51,499 nucleotides of DNA from Rhodoferax sp. (GTDB lineage: Bacteria > Pseudomonadota > Gammaproteobacteria > Burkholderiales > Burkholderiaceae_C). The stretch spans positions 1 to 51,499 of the forward strand of contig NZ_JAGPBB010000017.1 in NCBI RefSeq assembly GCF_018063565.1. The letters are read 5' to 3'. A program made the translations under genes and the position numbers. Under the pieces are notes generated by a model. It ran no database searches and was not told the origin of the DNA. It was given only the letters and a program-made list of their open reading frames with translations. This document shows positions 42,661-51,225 of this stretch, one piece after another (position 1 is the stretch's first letter; every line of letters begins with the position of its first letter).

Positions 42661-43296
42661 TTGAACACCTCCCCGTCATTGACGCTTTCCCGGCTTGGCT
42701 GCAGCAAGGGCGGGCGTCAGCTTTTCAAAGACGTCGATTGCACCCTGCAGGCCGGGCACTGGCTGTATGTGGCTGGTGCCAATGGTGTGGGCAAGACCAG
42801 TCTGCTGCGTATGCTGTGTGGTCTGGCACCCATCGAGACCGGCGACATTCTGTGGAATCAGCAGTCGATCCACCGCCAGCGTGAGACCTATCGGCAAGAC
42901 CTGTGCTACCTGGGGCATCTCAACGCGCTGCAGGAATCGATGAGTGTCGAGGAAAACCTGCGGTTCACCTGTGCGTTGGGGGGCGTCGCCGCCGATGCTC
43001 CGCAAATGCGTGAGGTGCTGGCGCGCTTTGGCCTGCGTGGTCGGTCACAACAGTTGGTGCGGCATTTGTCGCAGGGACAAAAGCGCCGTGTCGCGCTGTC
43101 GCGCCTGGTGCTCAGCAGCGCGCGCCTGTGGGTGCTTGACGAACCCTATGTCGCCATGGACGAAGGTGGCGTTCGCATGCTGGCCGACCTGATTGCCAGC
43201 CATCTGGACGATGGCGGCCTGGCAGTTTTGACCAGTCATCAGAAGGTACCGGTGGGCCAGCATCCGGCACAAATGCTTGAATTGACGCCGGCATGA
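42661..43296 (+). CDS. ccmA: Heme exporter ATP-binding protein CcmA
   Basis: 211 residues. Walker A is GANGVGKTSLLRMLCGL, the ABC signature HLSQGQKRRVALSRL, and Walker B LWVLDEPYVAMD. The first gene of a complete ccm operon, it drives release of heme-loaded CcmE through CcmBC. The start is TTG 42661, since no ATG or GTG occurs before the fold begins. TAAGAT about 40 bases upstream may be a -10 box. Confidence 0.94.
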   Translation: MNTSPSLTLSRLGCSKGGRQLFKDVDCTLQAGHWLYVAGANGVGKTSLLRMLCGLAPIETGDILWNQQSIHRQRETYRQDLCYLGHLNALQESMSVEENLRFTCALGGVAADAPQMREVLARFGLRGRSQQLVRHLSQGQKRRVALSRLVLSSARLWVLDEPYVAMDEGGVRMLADLIASHLDDGGLAVLTSHQKVPVGQHPAQMLELTPA

Positions 43297-43988
43297 ACCA
43301 GGCGCTCAAGATTCTGGGTCTGGCCGATGTCATGCTGGCCGTGCTCAGGCGCGAAGTGGCGCTGGGTATGCGGCAAAAGGGCGAGGTGCTGACACCCCTG
43401 GTGTTCTTTATGGTGGTGACCAGCCTGTTCCCGCTCGGGGTAGGGGCCGAATCCAAACTGTTGCTGCGCATGGCACCCGGTGTGTTATGGGTCAGCGCCC
43501 TGCTGGCGGCGATGCTGAGTCTGCAGCGCATGTTTGCCACCGACTATGCCGATGGTTCGCTGGAGCAGATGGTGCTGTCACCCACACCGCTGGGCTTGCT
43601 GGTGCTGGCCAAGGCGCTGGCGCATTTTGTCGTGTCGGGCCTGCCGCTGGTGGCCATAGCCCCGGTGCTGGGCCTGCAGTTTGGCCTGGACGCTCGTGCT
43701 TTGGGCATCCTGATGCTGACCCTGCTGCTGGGCGCCCCCACCCTCAGCCTGATTGGCAGCATTGGTGCGGCACTGACATTGGGCGTACGAGGTGCGGGGG
43801 TATTGCTTTCTTTATTGATCCTGCCCCTCTATATTCCGGTGCTGATTTTTGGTGCCGGTGCGGTGGAAGCCGATGCTGCCGGTCTGGGTTTTGGTGGCCA
43901 CCTGTCCTTGCTCAGTGCTCTGTTGGTACTCTCGCTGTTCTTTTCACCCTTTGCCACCGCTGCCGCTTTGAGGATTTCCCTGGAATGA
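43293..43988 (+). CDS. ccmB: Heme exporter permease CcmB
   Basis: 231 residues with six hydrophobic segments. VTSLFPLGVGAESKLLLRMAPGVLWVSALLA and the DGSLEQMVLSP loop are typical of CcmB. It overlaps ccmA (ATGA) and ccmC (ATGA). Together with CcmA and CcmC it forms the ABC-type complex of System I. Confidence 0.95.
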   Translation: MNQALKILGLADVMLAVLRREVALGMRQKGEVLTPLVFFMVVTSLFPLGVGAESKLLLRMAPGVLWVSALLAAMLSLQRMFATDYADGSLEQMVLSPTPLGLLVLAKALAHFVVSGLPLVAIAPVLGLQFGLDARALGILMLTLLLGAPTLSLIGSIGAALTLGVRGAGVLLSLLILPLYIPVLIFGAGAVEADAAGLGFGGHLSLLSALLVLSLFFSPFATAAALRISLE

Positions 43989-44722
43989 AGAAACGTGTAA
44001 TTCACTGGTTCAAGTTTGCCTCACCGCAAAACTTCTACGAACTGGCGGGCAAGTTGTGGCCCTGGTTTGCCCTGCTGGCCACGGCATTGATGCTGGTGGG
44101 CCTGTGGATCGGCCTGTTTGTGGCTCCGGTGGATGCGCAGCAGGGACAGGGTTACCGCATCATTTTTGTGCATGTGCCGGCATCTCAAATGGCCATGTTC
44201 ATCTACCTGGTGATGGCCGCCTGGGCCGGCGTGGGGCTGATGTTCAATACACGGCTCTCGGGCATGATGGCCTCTGCACTGGCACCTACCGGTGCGCTAT
44301 TTGCATTTTTGTCGCTGCTCACCGGTGCCTTGTGGGGAAAACCCATGTGGGGTGCCTGGTGGGTGTGGGATGCGCGACTGACCTCAACGCTGATCCTGTT
44401 GTTTCTTTATCTGGGCTTCATGGCCCTGCAGGCCAGCATCGACGATCCCAGGCGCGCCGACAAGGCTGGTGCCGTGCTGGCGCTGGTGGGTGCCGTGAAT
44501 GTTCCCATCATCTATTTTTCGGTCAAATGGTGGAACACCTTGCACCAGGGTGCTTCGGTTTCACTCAAGGGCAGTTCCATGGCCAGCACCATGCTCACGG
44601 GAATGCTGGTGATGGTGGTGGCGTTCTGGATGTACGCCATTGCCATGGCGTTGCTGCGGGTTCGCAACATCATTCTTGAGCGTGAACGACATACCGAATG
44701 GGTGAAACATGCAGTGGCATAG
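43985..44722 (+). CDS. ccmC: Heme handling protein CcmC
   Basis: About 245 residues. The Trp-rich heme-binding motif WGAWWVWDARLTSTLILLFLYLG is present, as is the conserved His in IIFVHVPASQMAM. It loads heme onto the His of CcmE at the periplasmic face. The longer frame starting at 43487 is an out-of-phase overlap with ccmB and is ignored. ATG 43985 overlaps the ccmB stop. Confidence 0.95.
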   Translation: MKKRVIHWFKFASPQNFYELAGKLWPWFALLATALMLVGLWIGLFVAPVDAQQGQGYRIIFVHVPASQMAMFIYLVMAAWAGVGLMFNTRLSGMMASALAPTGALFAFLSLLTGALWGKPMWGAWWVWDARLTSTLILLFLYLGFMALQASIDDPRRADKAGAVLALVGAVNVPIIYFSVKWWNTLHQGASVSLKGSSMASTMLTGMLVMVVAFWMYAIAMALLRVRNIILERERHTEWVKHAVA

Positions 44723-44900
44723 TGCGGCAGAGTTTTTCGCAATGGGTGGTTACGCCCTTTACGTATGGGGCAGCTTTGGTGCCACAGCCGTGGTCTTGGT
44801 CGCCGAGATCTGGCAGGTGCGCGCCCGCCGCCGCGAAATTGTGCGAAACCTTTTGGACGAAACCGGGTCAGATTCCGACTCAACTCAACACACATCATGA
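44709..44900 (+). CDS. ccmD: Heme exporter small subunit CcmD
   Basis: 63 residues with a single membrane helix ([23 protein letters not shown]) and a basic segment after it ([10 protein letters not shown]), the usual CcmD form. It overlaps ccmC by 14 bases and ccmE by 4. Confidence 0.9.
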   Translation: MQWHSAAEFFAMGGYALYVWGSFGATAVVLVAEIWQVRARRREIVRNLLDETGSDSDSTQHTS

Positions 44901-45340
44901 AACCTCGTTATCAACGTGCCGCCATCATCACCGGTGGCCTGGCGGCGGTCGGTCTGGCGGCTTACTTTGTACTGAATGCCTTCGAAAGCAATCTGGTGTT
45001 TTTCTTCACGCCCACCCAGATCGAGGCCGGTGAAGCACCCAAAGGCCGTGCCTTCAGGGTTGGGGGCATGGTCAAGGAAGGTTCCATCAAGCGCGACAAC
45101 ATGACGGTGAATTTCATCGTCACCGACACCGCACGCGATGTCAAGGTGTCTTACACCGGTATCCTGCCTGACCTGTTCAAGGAAGGTAAAGGTGTGGTGG
45201 CGCAAGGCCAGCTCGACAACTCGGGCCACTTCACGGCCACCGAAGTGCTGGCCAAACACGACGAAAACTACATGCCCCCGGAAGCGCAACACGCCATGGA
45301 CCAGGCCCAAATCAACAAAGCCGCCAAATCCCTCAAGTAA
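44897..45340 (+). CDS. ccmE: Cytochrome c maturation heme chaperone CcmE
   Basis: 147 residues. An N-terminal membrane anchor is followed by the OB-fold, with [15 protein letters not shown] and the heme-binding stretch [12 protein letters not shown]. His121 is the covalent heme ligand and Tyr125 the axial one, so this is the standard type. ATG 44897 overlaps the ccmD stop. Confidence 0.95.
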   Translation: MKPRYQRAAIITGGLAAVGLAAYFVLNAFESNLVFFFTPTQIEAGEAPKGRAFRVGGMVKEGSIKRDNMTVNFIVTDTARDVKVSYTGILPDLFKEGKGVVAQGQLDNSGHFTATEVLAKHDENYMPPEAQHAMDQAQINKAAKSLK

Positions 45341-45352
45341 GGACTTAAAACC

Positions 45353-47329
45353 ATGATCCCTGAACTTGGCCATTTCGCACTGATTCTTTCCCTGCTGGTG
45401 GCCTTGAGCCTGGGGGTTTTTGGCGTTGCCGGCGGGCATCGCAACCGCGCCGACTGGATGGCATTCGCGCGTCCGGGGGCGCAGGTGCTGTGGCTGTTGA
45501 CCGCCATTTCCTTTGCCTGCCTGACCTACGCCTTTTATACCAACGATTTTTCTGTGCAATACGTGGCACAACAGTCCAACACCCAGTTGCCGATGCTGTA
45601 CAAAATCTCGGCCGTCTGGGGTGGCCACGAGGGCTCACTGCTGTTGTGGATGCTGATGCTGGCGAGCTGGATGCTGGCGGTCAGCCTGTTTTCGCGCCAG
45701 TTGCCCGATGCCATGGTGGCACGGGTGCTGGGTGTGCTGGGGCTGGTGTCTGTGGGCTTTTTGCTGTTCATGCTGCTCACCTCCAATCCTTTTTTGCGTC
45801 TTGCCGACATTCCTGAAAACGGCCGCAGCCTCAACCCCCTGCTGCAGGACCCGGGTCTGGTGTTTCACCCACCTCTGCTGTACATGGGCTACGTGGGCAT
45901 GGCGATTCCATTTGCCTTCGCCATTGCGGCCCTGCTGAATGGCCGTCTGGACGCCGCCTGGGCGCGGTGGTCGCGCCCCTGGGCCACCGCCGCCTGGATT
46001 TTTTTGACGCTGGGCATCGCGCTGGGCTCCTGGTGGGCTTATTACGAACTGGGCTGGGGTGGCTGGTGGTTCTGGGACCCGGTAGAAAACGCCTCGTTCC
46101 TGCCCTGGCTGATCTGCACCGCACTGATTCACTCACTCGCCGTGACAGAAAAGAGGGGTTTGTTTCGCAACTGGACCATCATTCTGGCCATCACCTCCTT
46201 TTCACTCAGCCTGCTAGGCACCTTCCTGGTGCGCTCGGGCGTGTTGACCTCGGTGCACGCTTTTGCCACTGACCCGCGCCGAGGCGTCTTTATCCTGATC
46301 TTCCTGGCCGCGGTGGTAGGGGGGTCACTCGCCCTGTTTGCCGCGCGCGCCAGCAAAGTCCGCGCCGGCGGCAGCTTTGCGCTGGTGTCTCGCGAGACCT
46401 TTCTGCTGGTCAACAATGTGCTGCTGACCACTGCCACTGCCAGCGTGCTGCTGGGCACCCTGTATCCGCTGATCATCGACGCTCTCAACATGGGCAAGCT
46501 GTCGGTTGGCCCACCCTACTTCAATGCGGTCTTTGCGCCCATCATGGTGCCCGTACTGTTTTTCATGGTCATCGGTTCATATGCGCGCTGGAAAAATGAC
46601 ACCCTGGCCGAAATTGGCAAACGTCTGCGCCCGGTGGCAATTGTGTCGGTCCTGCTGGGCTGCAGCTTGCCGTTTCTGGCAGGGTCATGGTCACCCATCG
46701 TGGCAGTGGGTCTGACGTTGGCTGTGTGGATCATGCTGGGCTCGGCAGCTCACATTTATCGCCATATCCGCAATACCGGCCCGGGGCAAAGTACGCCACT
46801 GTCGTTCTGGGGAATGCATGTGGCGCACATCGGTATTGCCGTCTGCGTCGTGGGCATCACCATGGTCAAGGGCTACGAGACGGAGAAAGATGTGGCCATG
46901 AACCTGGGTGACACGGTGTCCGTAGGCGGCTACACCTTCCGCCTGATCGGCATCAAGCAGGTTCCTGGCCCCAACTACAAAGCCGATGTGGGCACAGTCG
47001 AGCTGATCCAGGATGGCAAAGTCATTAAAAACCTGTATCCAGAAAAACGTGCCTACTTTGCATCATCCATGCCAATGACAGAAGCCGCCATTGACGCTGG
47101 CCTGACGCGTGATGTGTATGTGTCGTTGGGCGAAAGGCTTGATGACAGCGCCACTTCGGCCTGGGCGGTACGGGTCTACCACAAACCCTTTGTCAACTGG
47201 ATCTGGTTTGGCTGCCTGGTCATGGCTATGGGTGGCAGTCTGGCCGCGCTGGACAAACGTTATCGCAAAAAGTTGGCTAAACAAGTTGAGACCAAAGGTA
47301 TTGCCAATGCAAAGGCAGTTGCGGCATGA
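45353..47329 (+). CDS. ccmF: Heme lyase component CcmF
   Basis: 658 residues with about fifteen hydrophobic segments. The WWD domain GWGGWWFWDPVENASFLPWL is intact, as are the conserved VWGGHEGSLLLWMLML and DPGLVFHPPLLYMGYVG. It takes heme from CcmE and attaches it to apocytochrome with CcmH/I. It starts 12 bases after ccmE with AAGGAC upstream. Confidence 0.96.
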   Translation: MIPELGHFALILSLLVALSLGVFGVAGGHRNRADWMAFARPGAQVLWLLTAISFACLTYAFYTNDFSVQYVAQQSNTQLPMLYKISAVWGGHEGSLLLWMLMLASWMLAVSLFSRQLPDAMVARVLGVLGLVSVGFLLFMLLTSNPFLRLADIPENGRSLNPLLQDPGLVFHPPLLYMGYVGMAIPFAFAIAALLNGRLDAAWARWSRPWATAAWIFLTLGIALGSWWAYYELGWGGWWFWDPVENASFLPWLICTALIHSLAVTEKRGLFRNWTIILAITSFSLSLLGTFLVRSGVLTSVHAFATDPRRGVFILIFLAAVVGGSLALFAARASKVRAGGSFALVSRETFLLVNNVLLTTATASVLLGTLYPLIIDALNMGKLSVGPPYFNAVFAPIMVPVLFFMVIGSYARWKNDTLAEIGKRLRPVAIVSVLLGCSLPFLAGSWSPIVAVGLTLAVWIMLGSAAHIYRHIRNTGPGQSTPLSFWGMHVAHIGIAVCVVGITMVKGYETEKDVAMNLGDTVSVGGYTFRLIGIKQVPGPNYKADVGTVELIQDGKVIKNLYPEKRAYFASSMPMTEAAIDAGLTRDVYVSLGERLDDSATSAWAVRVYHKPFVNWIWFGCLVMAMGGSLAALDKRYRKKLAKQVETKGIANAKAVAA

Positions 47330-47850
47330 AAAAAACGCTGATACCGCTGGCCATCTTCATTGTGCTGGTGGTTTTTCTGGCCATTGGCTTGACCCGCGAC
47401 CCACGGGAAATTCCCTCCCCACTGATCGGCAAGCCTTCACCAGTATTTACCGCCCCGATTCTGGATGGCGCCGGCGCACAGTTTTCATCAAAAGACATGT
47501 TGGGCAAAGTATGGTTGCTCAACACCTGGGCTTCCTGGTGCGTTGCCTGCCGCCAGGAGCACCCACTGCTGGTTGAACTCGCCAAAACCAAAAGCTTTCC
47601 CATCATCGGGCTGGACTACAAAGACAAAGATGCTGACGGGCTGAAATGGCTGAGCCGTTACGGCAATCCGTATGACGTATCCATTGCGGATCGGGATGGC
47701 CGCATTGGCATCGACTTTGGTGTGTACGGTGTACCGGAAAGTTTCCTGATCGACAAGGCCGGTCTCATCCGCTACAAGCAGATTGGCCCCTTCACCGAAG
47801 AAGCCATCCGTGACAAATTGCTGCCTTTGGTGCAGGAGCTGCAGAAATGA
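47326..47850 (+). CDS. ccmG: Thiol:disulfide interchange protein CcmG (DsbE)
   Basis: 174 residues. A signal anchor (LAIFIVLVVFLAIGL) is followed by a thioredoxin fold with active site WASWCVACRQEHP (Cys72 and Cys75). It keeps apocytochrome cysteines reduced for heme attachment. GVYGVPESFLIDKAG carries the cis-Pro. Overlaps on both sides (ATGA). Confidence 0.94.
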   Translation: MKKTLIPLAIFIVLVVFLAIGLTRDPREIPSPLIGKPSPVFTAPILDGAGAQFSSKDMLGKVWLLNTWASWCVACRQEHPLLVELAKTKSFPIIGLDYKDKDADGLKWLSRYGNPYDVSIADRDGRIGIDFGVYGVPESFLIDKAGLIRYKQIGPFTEEAIRDKLLPLVQELQK

Positions 47851-48323
47851 AGAAATGGCTGGCCAGTCTGCCCTTGTGGGCAGCACTTTTATGGGTCAAT
47901 CCGGTGCTGTCCAACGAGGCCGCCCCACTGGCTGAAGATCCGGTGGTAGAACAGCGACTGATCGTGATTGCCGAAGAATTGCGTTGCCTTGTCTGCCAGA
48001 ACGAATCTCTGGCCGGATCACGGGCCGACCTGGCAATGGATTTGCGCCGCGAGGTGCGCACGCTGATCAAATCAGGCAAAAGTGATGCCGAGATCAAGAA
48101 GTTTCTGGTTGACCGCTACGGTGATTTCATCCTCTACAACCCACCCGTCAAACCCACCACCTGGTTGCTCTGGTTTGGTCCACTGGCATTGCTGTTGCTG
48201 GCCATCGGTGTGCTGTTGAACGTGGTTCGGCGCAATCAGCGGCAGACGGACACTCCCGTGCTGGATGCCCAGCAACGTGCCCGTGCACAAGCCCTTCTTC
48301 AAGAGACAGACTCCAAAAAATGA
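47847..48323 (+). CDS. ccmH: Cytochrome c maturation protein CcmH
   Basis: 158 residues. A signal peptide precedes the conserved LRCLVCQNESLAGSRADLA (Cys47 and Cys50) and DLRREVRTLIKSGKSDAEIK. One membrane helix near the C-terminus (WLLWFGPLALLLLAIGVLL) anchors it. It handles the apocytochrome thiols with CcmG. The start overlaps ccmG and the end overlaps ccmI. Confidence 0.94.
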   Translation: MKKWLASLPLWAALLWVNPVLSNEAAPLAEDPVVEQRLIVIAEELRCLVCQNESLAGSRADLAMDLRREVRTLIKSGKSDAEIKKFLVDRYGDFILYNPPVKPTTWLLWFGPLALLLLAIGVLLNVVRRNQRQTDTPVLDAQQRARAQALLQETDSKK

Positions 48324-49708
48324 ATGTTTTTATTGCATGTGCAGTGCTGTTGACGCTGCTGGTGGTGGCTTGGCTGGTGGTTCCCCTGTTGCGTAGCAGG
48401 ACTGATCAGAGTATCTCTGCCGAAAAACTCAACGCCGCCATTCACCGTGACCAATTACAAGCGCTCGAAGCCGATCTGGCCCGTGGCGCAATCAGCCAGC
48501 AGGACTTCGAAGCCTCACGTGACGAGCTTCAATTGCGTCTGCTCGATGACACGCAGAGCTACAACGCTGTCGCAACACCGTCAACCGCGGGCTTCTGGAG
48601 TGCCAGAAAATCCGCCGTGCTGGTCGGATTGGGGTTGCCCCTGCTGTCACTGGCACTGTATCTGCAGATCGGTCAACCCCTGGCCATTGATGCCGTGGCG
48701 AAAGCCAATGTCAATGAGCAGGAAGTCCGCGAAATGATTGACAAGCTGGCGCAAAGACTCAAGGAAAAGCCCGACAACCCGCAAGGCTGGGCCATGCTGG
48801 CGAGGTCATACAAAGTGATGGGCCGATTTGACGAAGCCATCGACGCGTTTGAAAAATCCGGTGACTTGCTGCAAACCCAGCCTGACCTGCTGGTGGACTA
48901 TGCAGATGTGGTGGCCGTCAAAGCAGAGGGTAATCTGGAAGGAAAACCCATGGCGCTGGTGAACAAGGCATTGAGCATCAACCCGCTGCACCCGATGGGC
49001 TTGATGATTTCTGGCGTGGCAGCCTACCGGCGTTCAGACTTCAAGCTGGCCATTAGCCAGTGGGAAAAATTGATGACGGTACTGGAACCCGGTTCGCCTG
49101 ACGCACAACAGGTGGAATCTGACATTGCTGAAGCACGGGCCAAGGCCGGCCTCGGCGACGCACCCAAGACCGCCCTCATCGCGCCGCCACCCTTGCGCAA
49201 CAGTTCCGCCACAGATTCTGGCAAGTTGCCACCTGTGGCCGAAGGTGCAGCCGCCGGCATGACCCCGGAGATGATCAACCAGATGGTTGAACGTCTGGCC
49301 ACCCGCATGAAAGACAACCCGGGTGATCTGGCAGGCTGGGCGCGATTGGCCCGTGTGTACAAAGTCCAGGGCCGCATTGACGATGCAGAAAAAGCCTACG
49401 CCAAAACCGGCAAGCTGATGGAAACCGACGTCGACCTGATGACCCAGTACGCCGACTTGCTCGCCACCCGCGCCAAAGGTGATTTCAAGGGCAAACCGCA
49501 GGCTTTGATTGACCGGGCCCTGAAAGTGGATCCTAAACATCCGATGGCTCTGATGATGGCAGGCCAATCTGCCTACAAGTCGGCCGATTACGTCAAAGCC
49601 ATTGGCCATTGGGAAACGGTCCTGAGCGTGCTGCCAGCCGGTTCACCCGATGCGATTCAGGTAAAAGCCGAGATTGCTGACGCCAAAACCAGGCAAGCTA
49701 ATCGGTAG
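48320..49708 (+). CDS. ccmI: Cytochrome c maturation TPR protein CcmI with duplicated TPR module
   Basis: 462 residues. Two membrane helices at the N-terminal part (VFIACAVLLTLLVVAWLVVPLL and SAVLVGLGLPLLSLALYLQIG) flank a coiled linker. The periplasmic part is two homologous TPR modules: the first opens VREMIDKLAQRLKEKPDNPQGWAMLAR, the second MINQMVERLATRMKDNPGDLAGWARLAR. They align over about 140 residues, including GSPDAQQVESDIAEA versus GSPDAIQVKAEIADA, separated by a Pro/Ser/Ala linker. CcmI presents apocytochrome c to the lyase. It ends the ccm operon; a short GC stem (TGCCC/GGGCA) follows. Confidence 0.92.
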   Translation: MNVFIACAVLLTLLVVAWLVVPLLRSRTDQSISAEKLNAAIHRDQLQALEADLARGAISQQDFEASRDELQLRLLDDTQSYNAVATPSTAGFWSARKSAVLVGLGLPLLSLALYLQIGQPLAIDAVAKANVNEQEVREMIDKLAQRLKEKPDNPQGWAMLARSYKVMGRFDEAIDAFEKSGDLLQTQPDLLVDYADVVAVKAEGNLEGKPMALVNKALSINPLHPMGLMISGVAAYRRSDFKLAISQWEKLMTVLEPGSPDAQQVESDIAEARAKAGLGDAPKTALIAPPPLRNSSATDSGKLPPVAEGAAAGMTPEMINQMVERLATRMKDNPGDLAGWARLARVYKVQGRIDDAEKAYAKTGKLMETDVDLMTQYADLLATRAKGDFKGKPQALIDRALKVDPKHPMALMMAGQSAYKSADYVKAIGHWETVLSVLPAGSPDAIQVKAEIADAKTRQANR

Positions 49709-49749
49709 GTTCTGCCCATTCGGGCACGCCAAGATGCCTTGTATAAAGC

Positions 49750-49905
49750 TGTGTACAAAGAGACTGATAAAGCTGACTTATCCACAGCGCACGGGGCAGC
49801 GGCCGACTTGTTCAGCATTTGGGTACACCAGAAAAGCAAGGTCACACACAGTCATACGCGCAGGCCAAGCCCTTGATCTATAAGCAATAAGAGGGCTTGT
49901 CCACA
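49750..49905. other. Cluster of three DnaA-box-like motifs in a non-coding stretch
   Basis: The 268-base gap 49709-49976 has no gene. It holds a perfect DnaA box TTATCCACA (49778-49786), TTGTACACA on the minus strand (49750-49758) and TTGTCCACA (49897-49905), each of the latter with one mismatch. An A/T-rich tract (49919-49976) follows, up to the ferredoxin start. This could be a DnaA-binding regulatory site for the next genes, a titration site or an origin element. dnaA itself is not in the window. Confidence 0.45.
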
Positions 49906-49976
49906 AAAAAGTGGCAGCTTATCTACTATGACTAATTTAAAAAGTAACAGAATAAGGAATAACCAACAACCGTTTT

Positions 49977-50192
49977 ATGGCGAAATTGGTCGCACAAGTG
50001 AACACCGAACGCTGCACCGGTTGTGGCCGGTGTATCTCTGTCTGTCCATTGGCTCTGTTTGTTTTTGAAACACACGACTGGAAAAAACGCTCGGTATTGC
50101 GAGAACCGTCCCGTTGCACCGGGTGTGATCGATGTGTTGCCAAATGTCCGGTCAATGCCTTGAGTCTGGTTCTGCCAAGATCGGAACATTGA
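49977..50192 (+). CDS. 2[4Fe-4S] ferredoxin-like protein
   Basis: 71 residues with two clusters, CTGCGRCISVCP and CTGCDRCVAKCP, each giving four Cys for a 4Fe-4S centre. About 24 residues separate them (with FETHDWKKRSVLREPSR), longer than in clostridial ferredoxins. It is probably a soluble electron carrier. It forms a two-gene unit with the UbiA-like gene, which starts one base after its stop. The ribosome site (AAGGAA) is about 14 bases upstream of ATG 49977, a long spacing. Confidence 0.85.
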   Translation: MAKLVAQVNTERCTGCGRCISVCPLALFVFETHDWKKRSVLREPSRCTGCDRCVAKCPVNALSLVLPRSEH

Positions 50193-50193
50193 G

Positions 50194-51123
50194 ATGGTCA
50201 AGCCCGCTGTGCAGGAAATAGCGCTTTCAACGGTTTGGACATTGGCCAGGCCGGCGTCACTCTGGTTGACTGTGGTGGCGTGTCTGCTGGGCTGGGCAAG
50301 CGCTGCAGCCTGTGCTCACCAGCCTGATGGGCCTTCCATGCTTGCCACCCTTATTTTGGCCGCGGGTTTTCACGCCAGCGCCAATATGTTGCAGGAAACG
50401 GGTCGATCCGTTGGGGGTGCTGATGTGCGGGCACCCAGGTGGCTTTGCTCCTGGACCGGCGGTTTTGGTTTGGCAAGTCGAGGTGTCATCGATGTGCGAC
50501 AGACCCGCCAGTTGGCCTGGGCGGTGTTGGCCCTGGTGGTGTTGGCAGGGGTGTTACTGGCGTTTAAAACTGCCTCCGGCGTGATCTGGCTCGGCGTTGC
50601 CGGTGTGATCCTGGTCTGGGCCTATGCTCTGCCACCCTTGCATTTGGGCAGCAGGGGTTTTGGGGCGATCATTGCCGCTGTCAGTTGGTGGCTGGTTGTG
50701 TTGGGTGCCGATTGGGTGCAAAGGCGTTATTTCTTTTTCATTCCAGCCATCAATGCCGTCAGTTTTGCCTTGCTGGTGGCCAATGTGCATCTCATGGCGT
50801 CGAACGTCATCCGCCGCGCGAGTTCGCCGGTGGCACGGCGGCCTGCCCCCGGCGGTGGTGAATTGAGGGGTTCAGCGACTGTTTACGGCATTATTTTGAT
50901 GATCGCACACCTTTGGTTGGTGGGCGGAGTGATGGCGCTCTATCAGCCTCAACGGGCTTTGTGGGGGGTGTTGTCCTTGCCCTTGTCAACACTGGCGCTG
51001 GTATTTTTGTGGTTTCACGACAACCGGGTCGATCGCCTGCATGGGGCGCTGGGCTTGTCGATCGCTGCCGCGGTCGTGCACGGTCTGGCTATGGCTGCCG
51101 GTCTGGCAAGCATGTACAGCTGA
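50194..51123 (+). CDS. UbiA-like membrane protein with altered prenyltransferase motifs
   Basis: 309 residues with eight or nine membrane helices, in the pattern of UbiA/MenA prenyltransferases (ARPASLWLTVVACLLGWASA and VWAYALPPLHLGSRGFGAI are MenA-like). The first Asp-rich motif (N-x3-D-x3-D) appears here as NMLQETGR, with Glu for the first Asp and Arg for the second. The second motif region reads VHLMASNVIRRASS and has no Asp. The Mg-diphosphate binding seen in real prenyltransferases is therefore doubtful. It could be a divergent enzyme or a non-catalytic relative. Its partner is the ferredoxin gene just upstream. Confidence 0.7.
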   Translation: MVKPAVQEIALSTVWTLARPASLWLTVVACLLGWASAAACAHQPDGPSMLATLILAAGFHASANMLQETGRSVGGADVRAPRWLCSWTGGFGLASRGVIDVRQTRQLAWAVLALVVLAGVLLAFKTASGVIWLGVAGVILVWAYALPPLHLGSRGFGAIIAAVSWWLVVLGADWVQRRYFFFIPAINAVSFALLVANVHLMASNVIRRASSPVARRPAPGGGELRGSATVYGIILMIAHLWLVGGVMALYQPQRALWGVLSLPLSTLALVFLWFHDNRVDRLHGALGLSIAAAVVHGLAMAAGLASMYS

Positions 51124-51225
51124 AGTCAAATTTTTTCTGACCCGATCAAGTAAGATTTGGGGGTCACACTGCAAACTGGTCAATGCTGATCAGTGCACTC
51201 ATTAACCGCTCCATCATCAGGTCTC

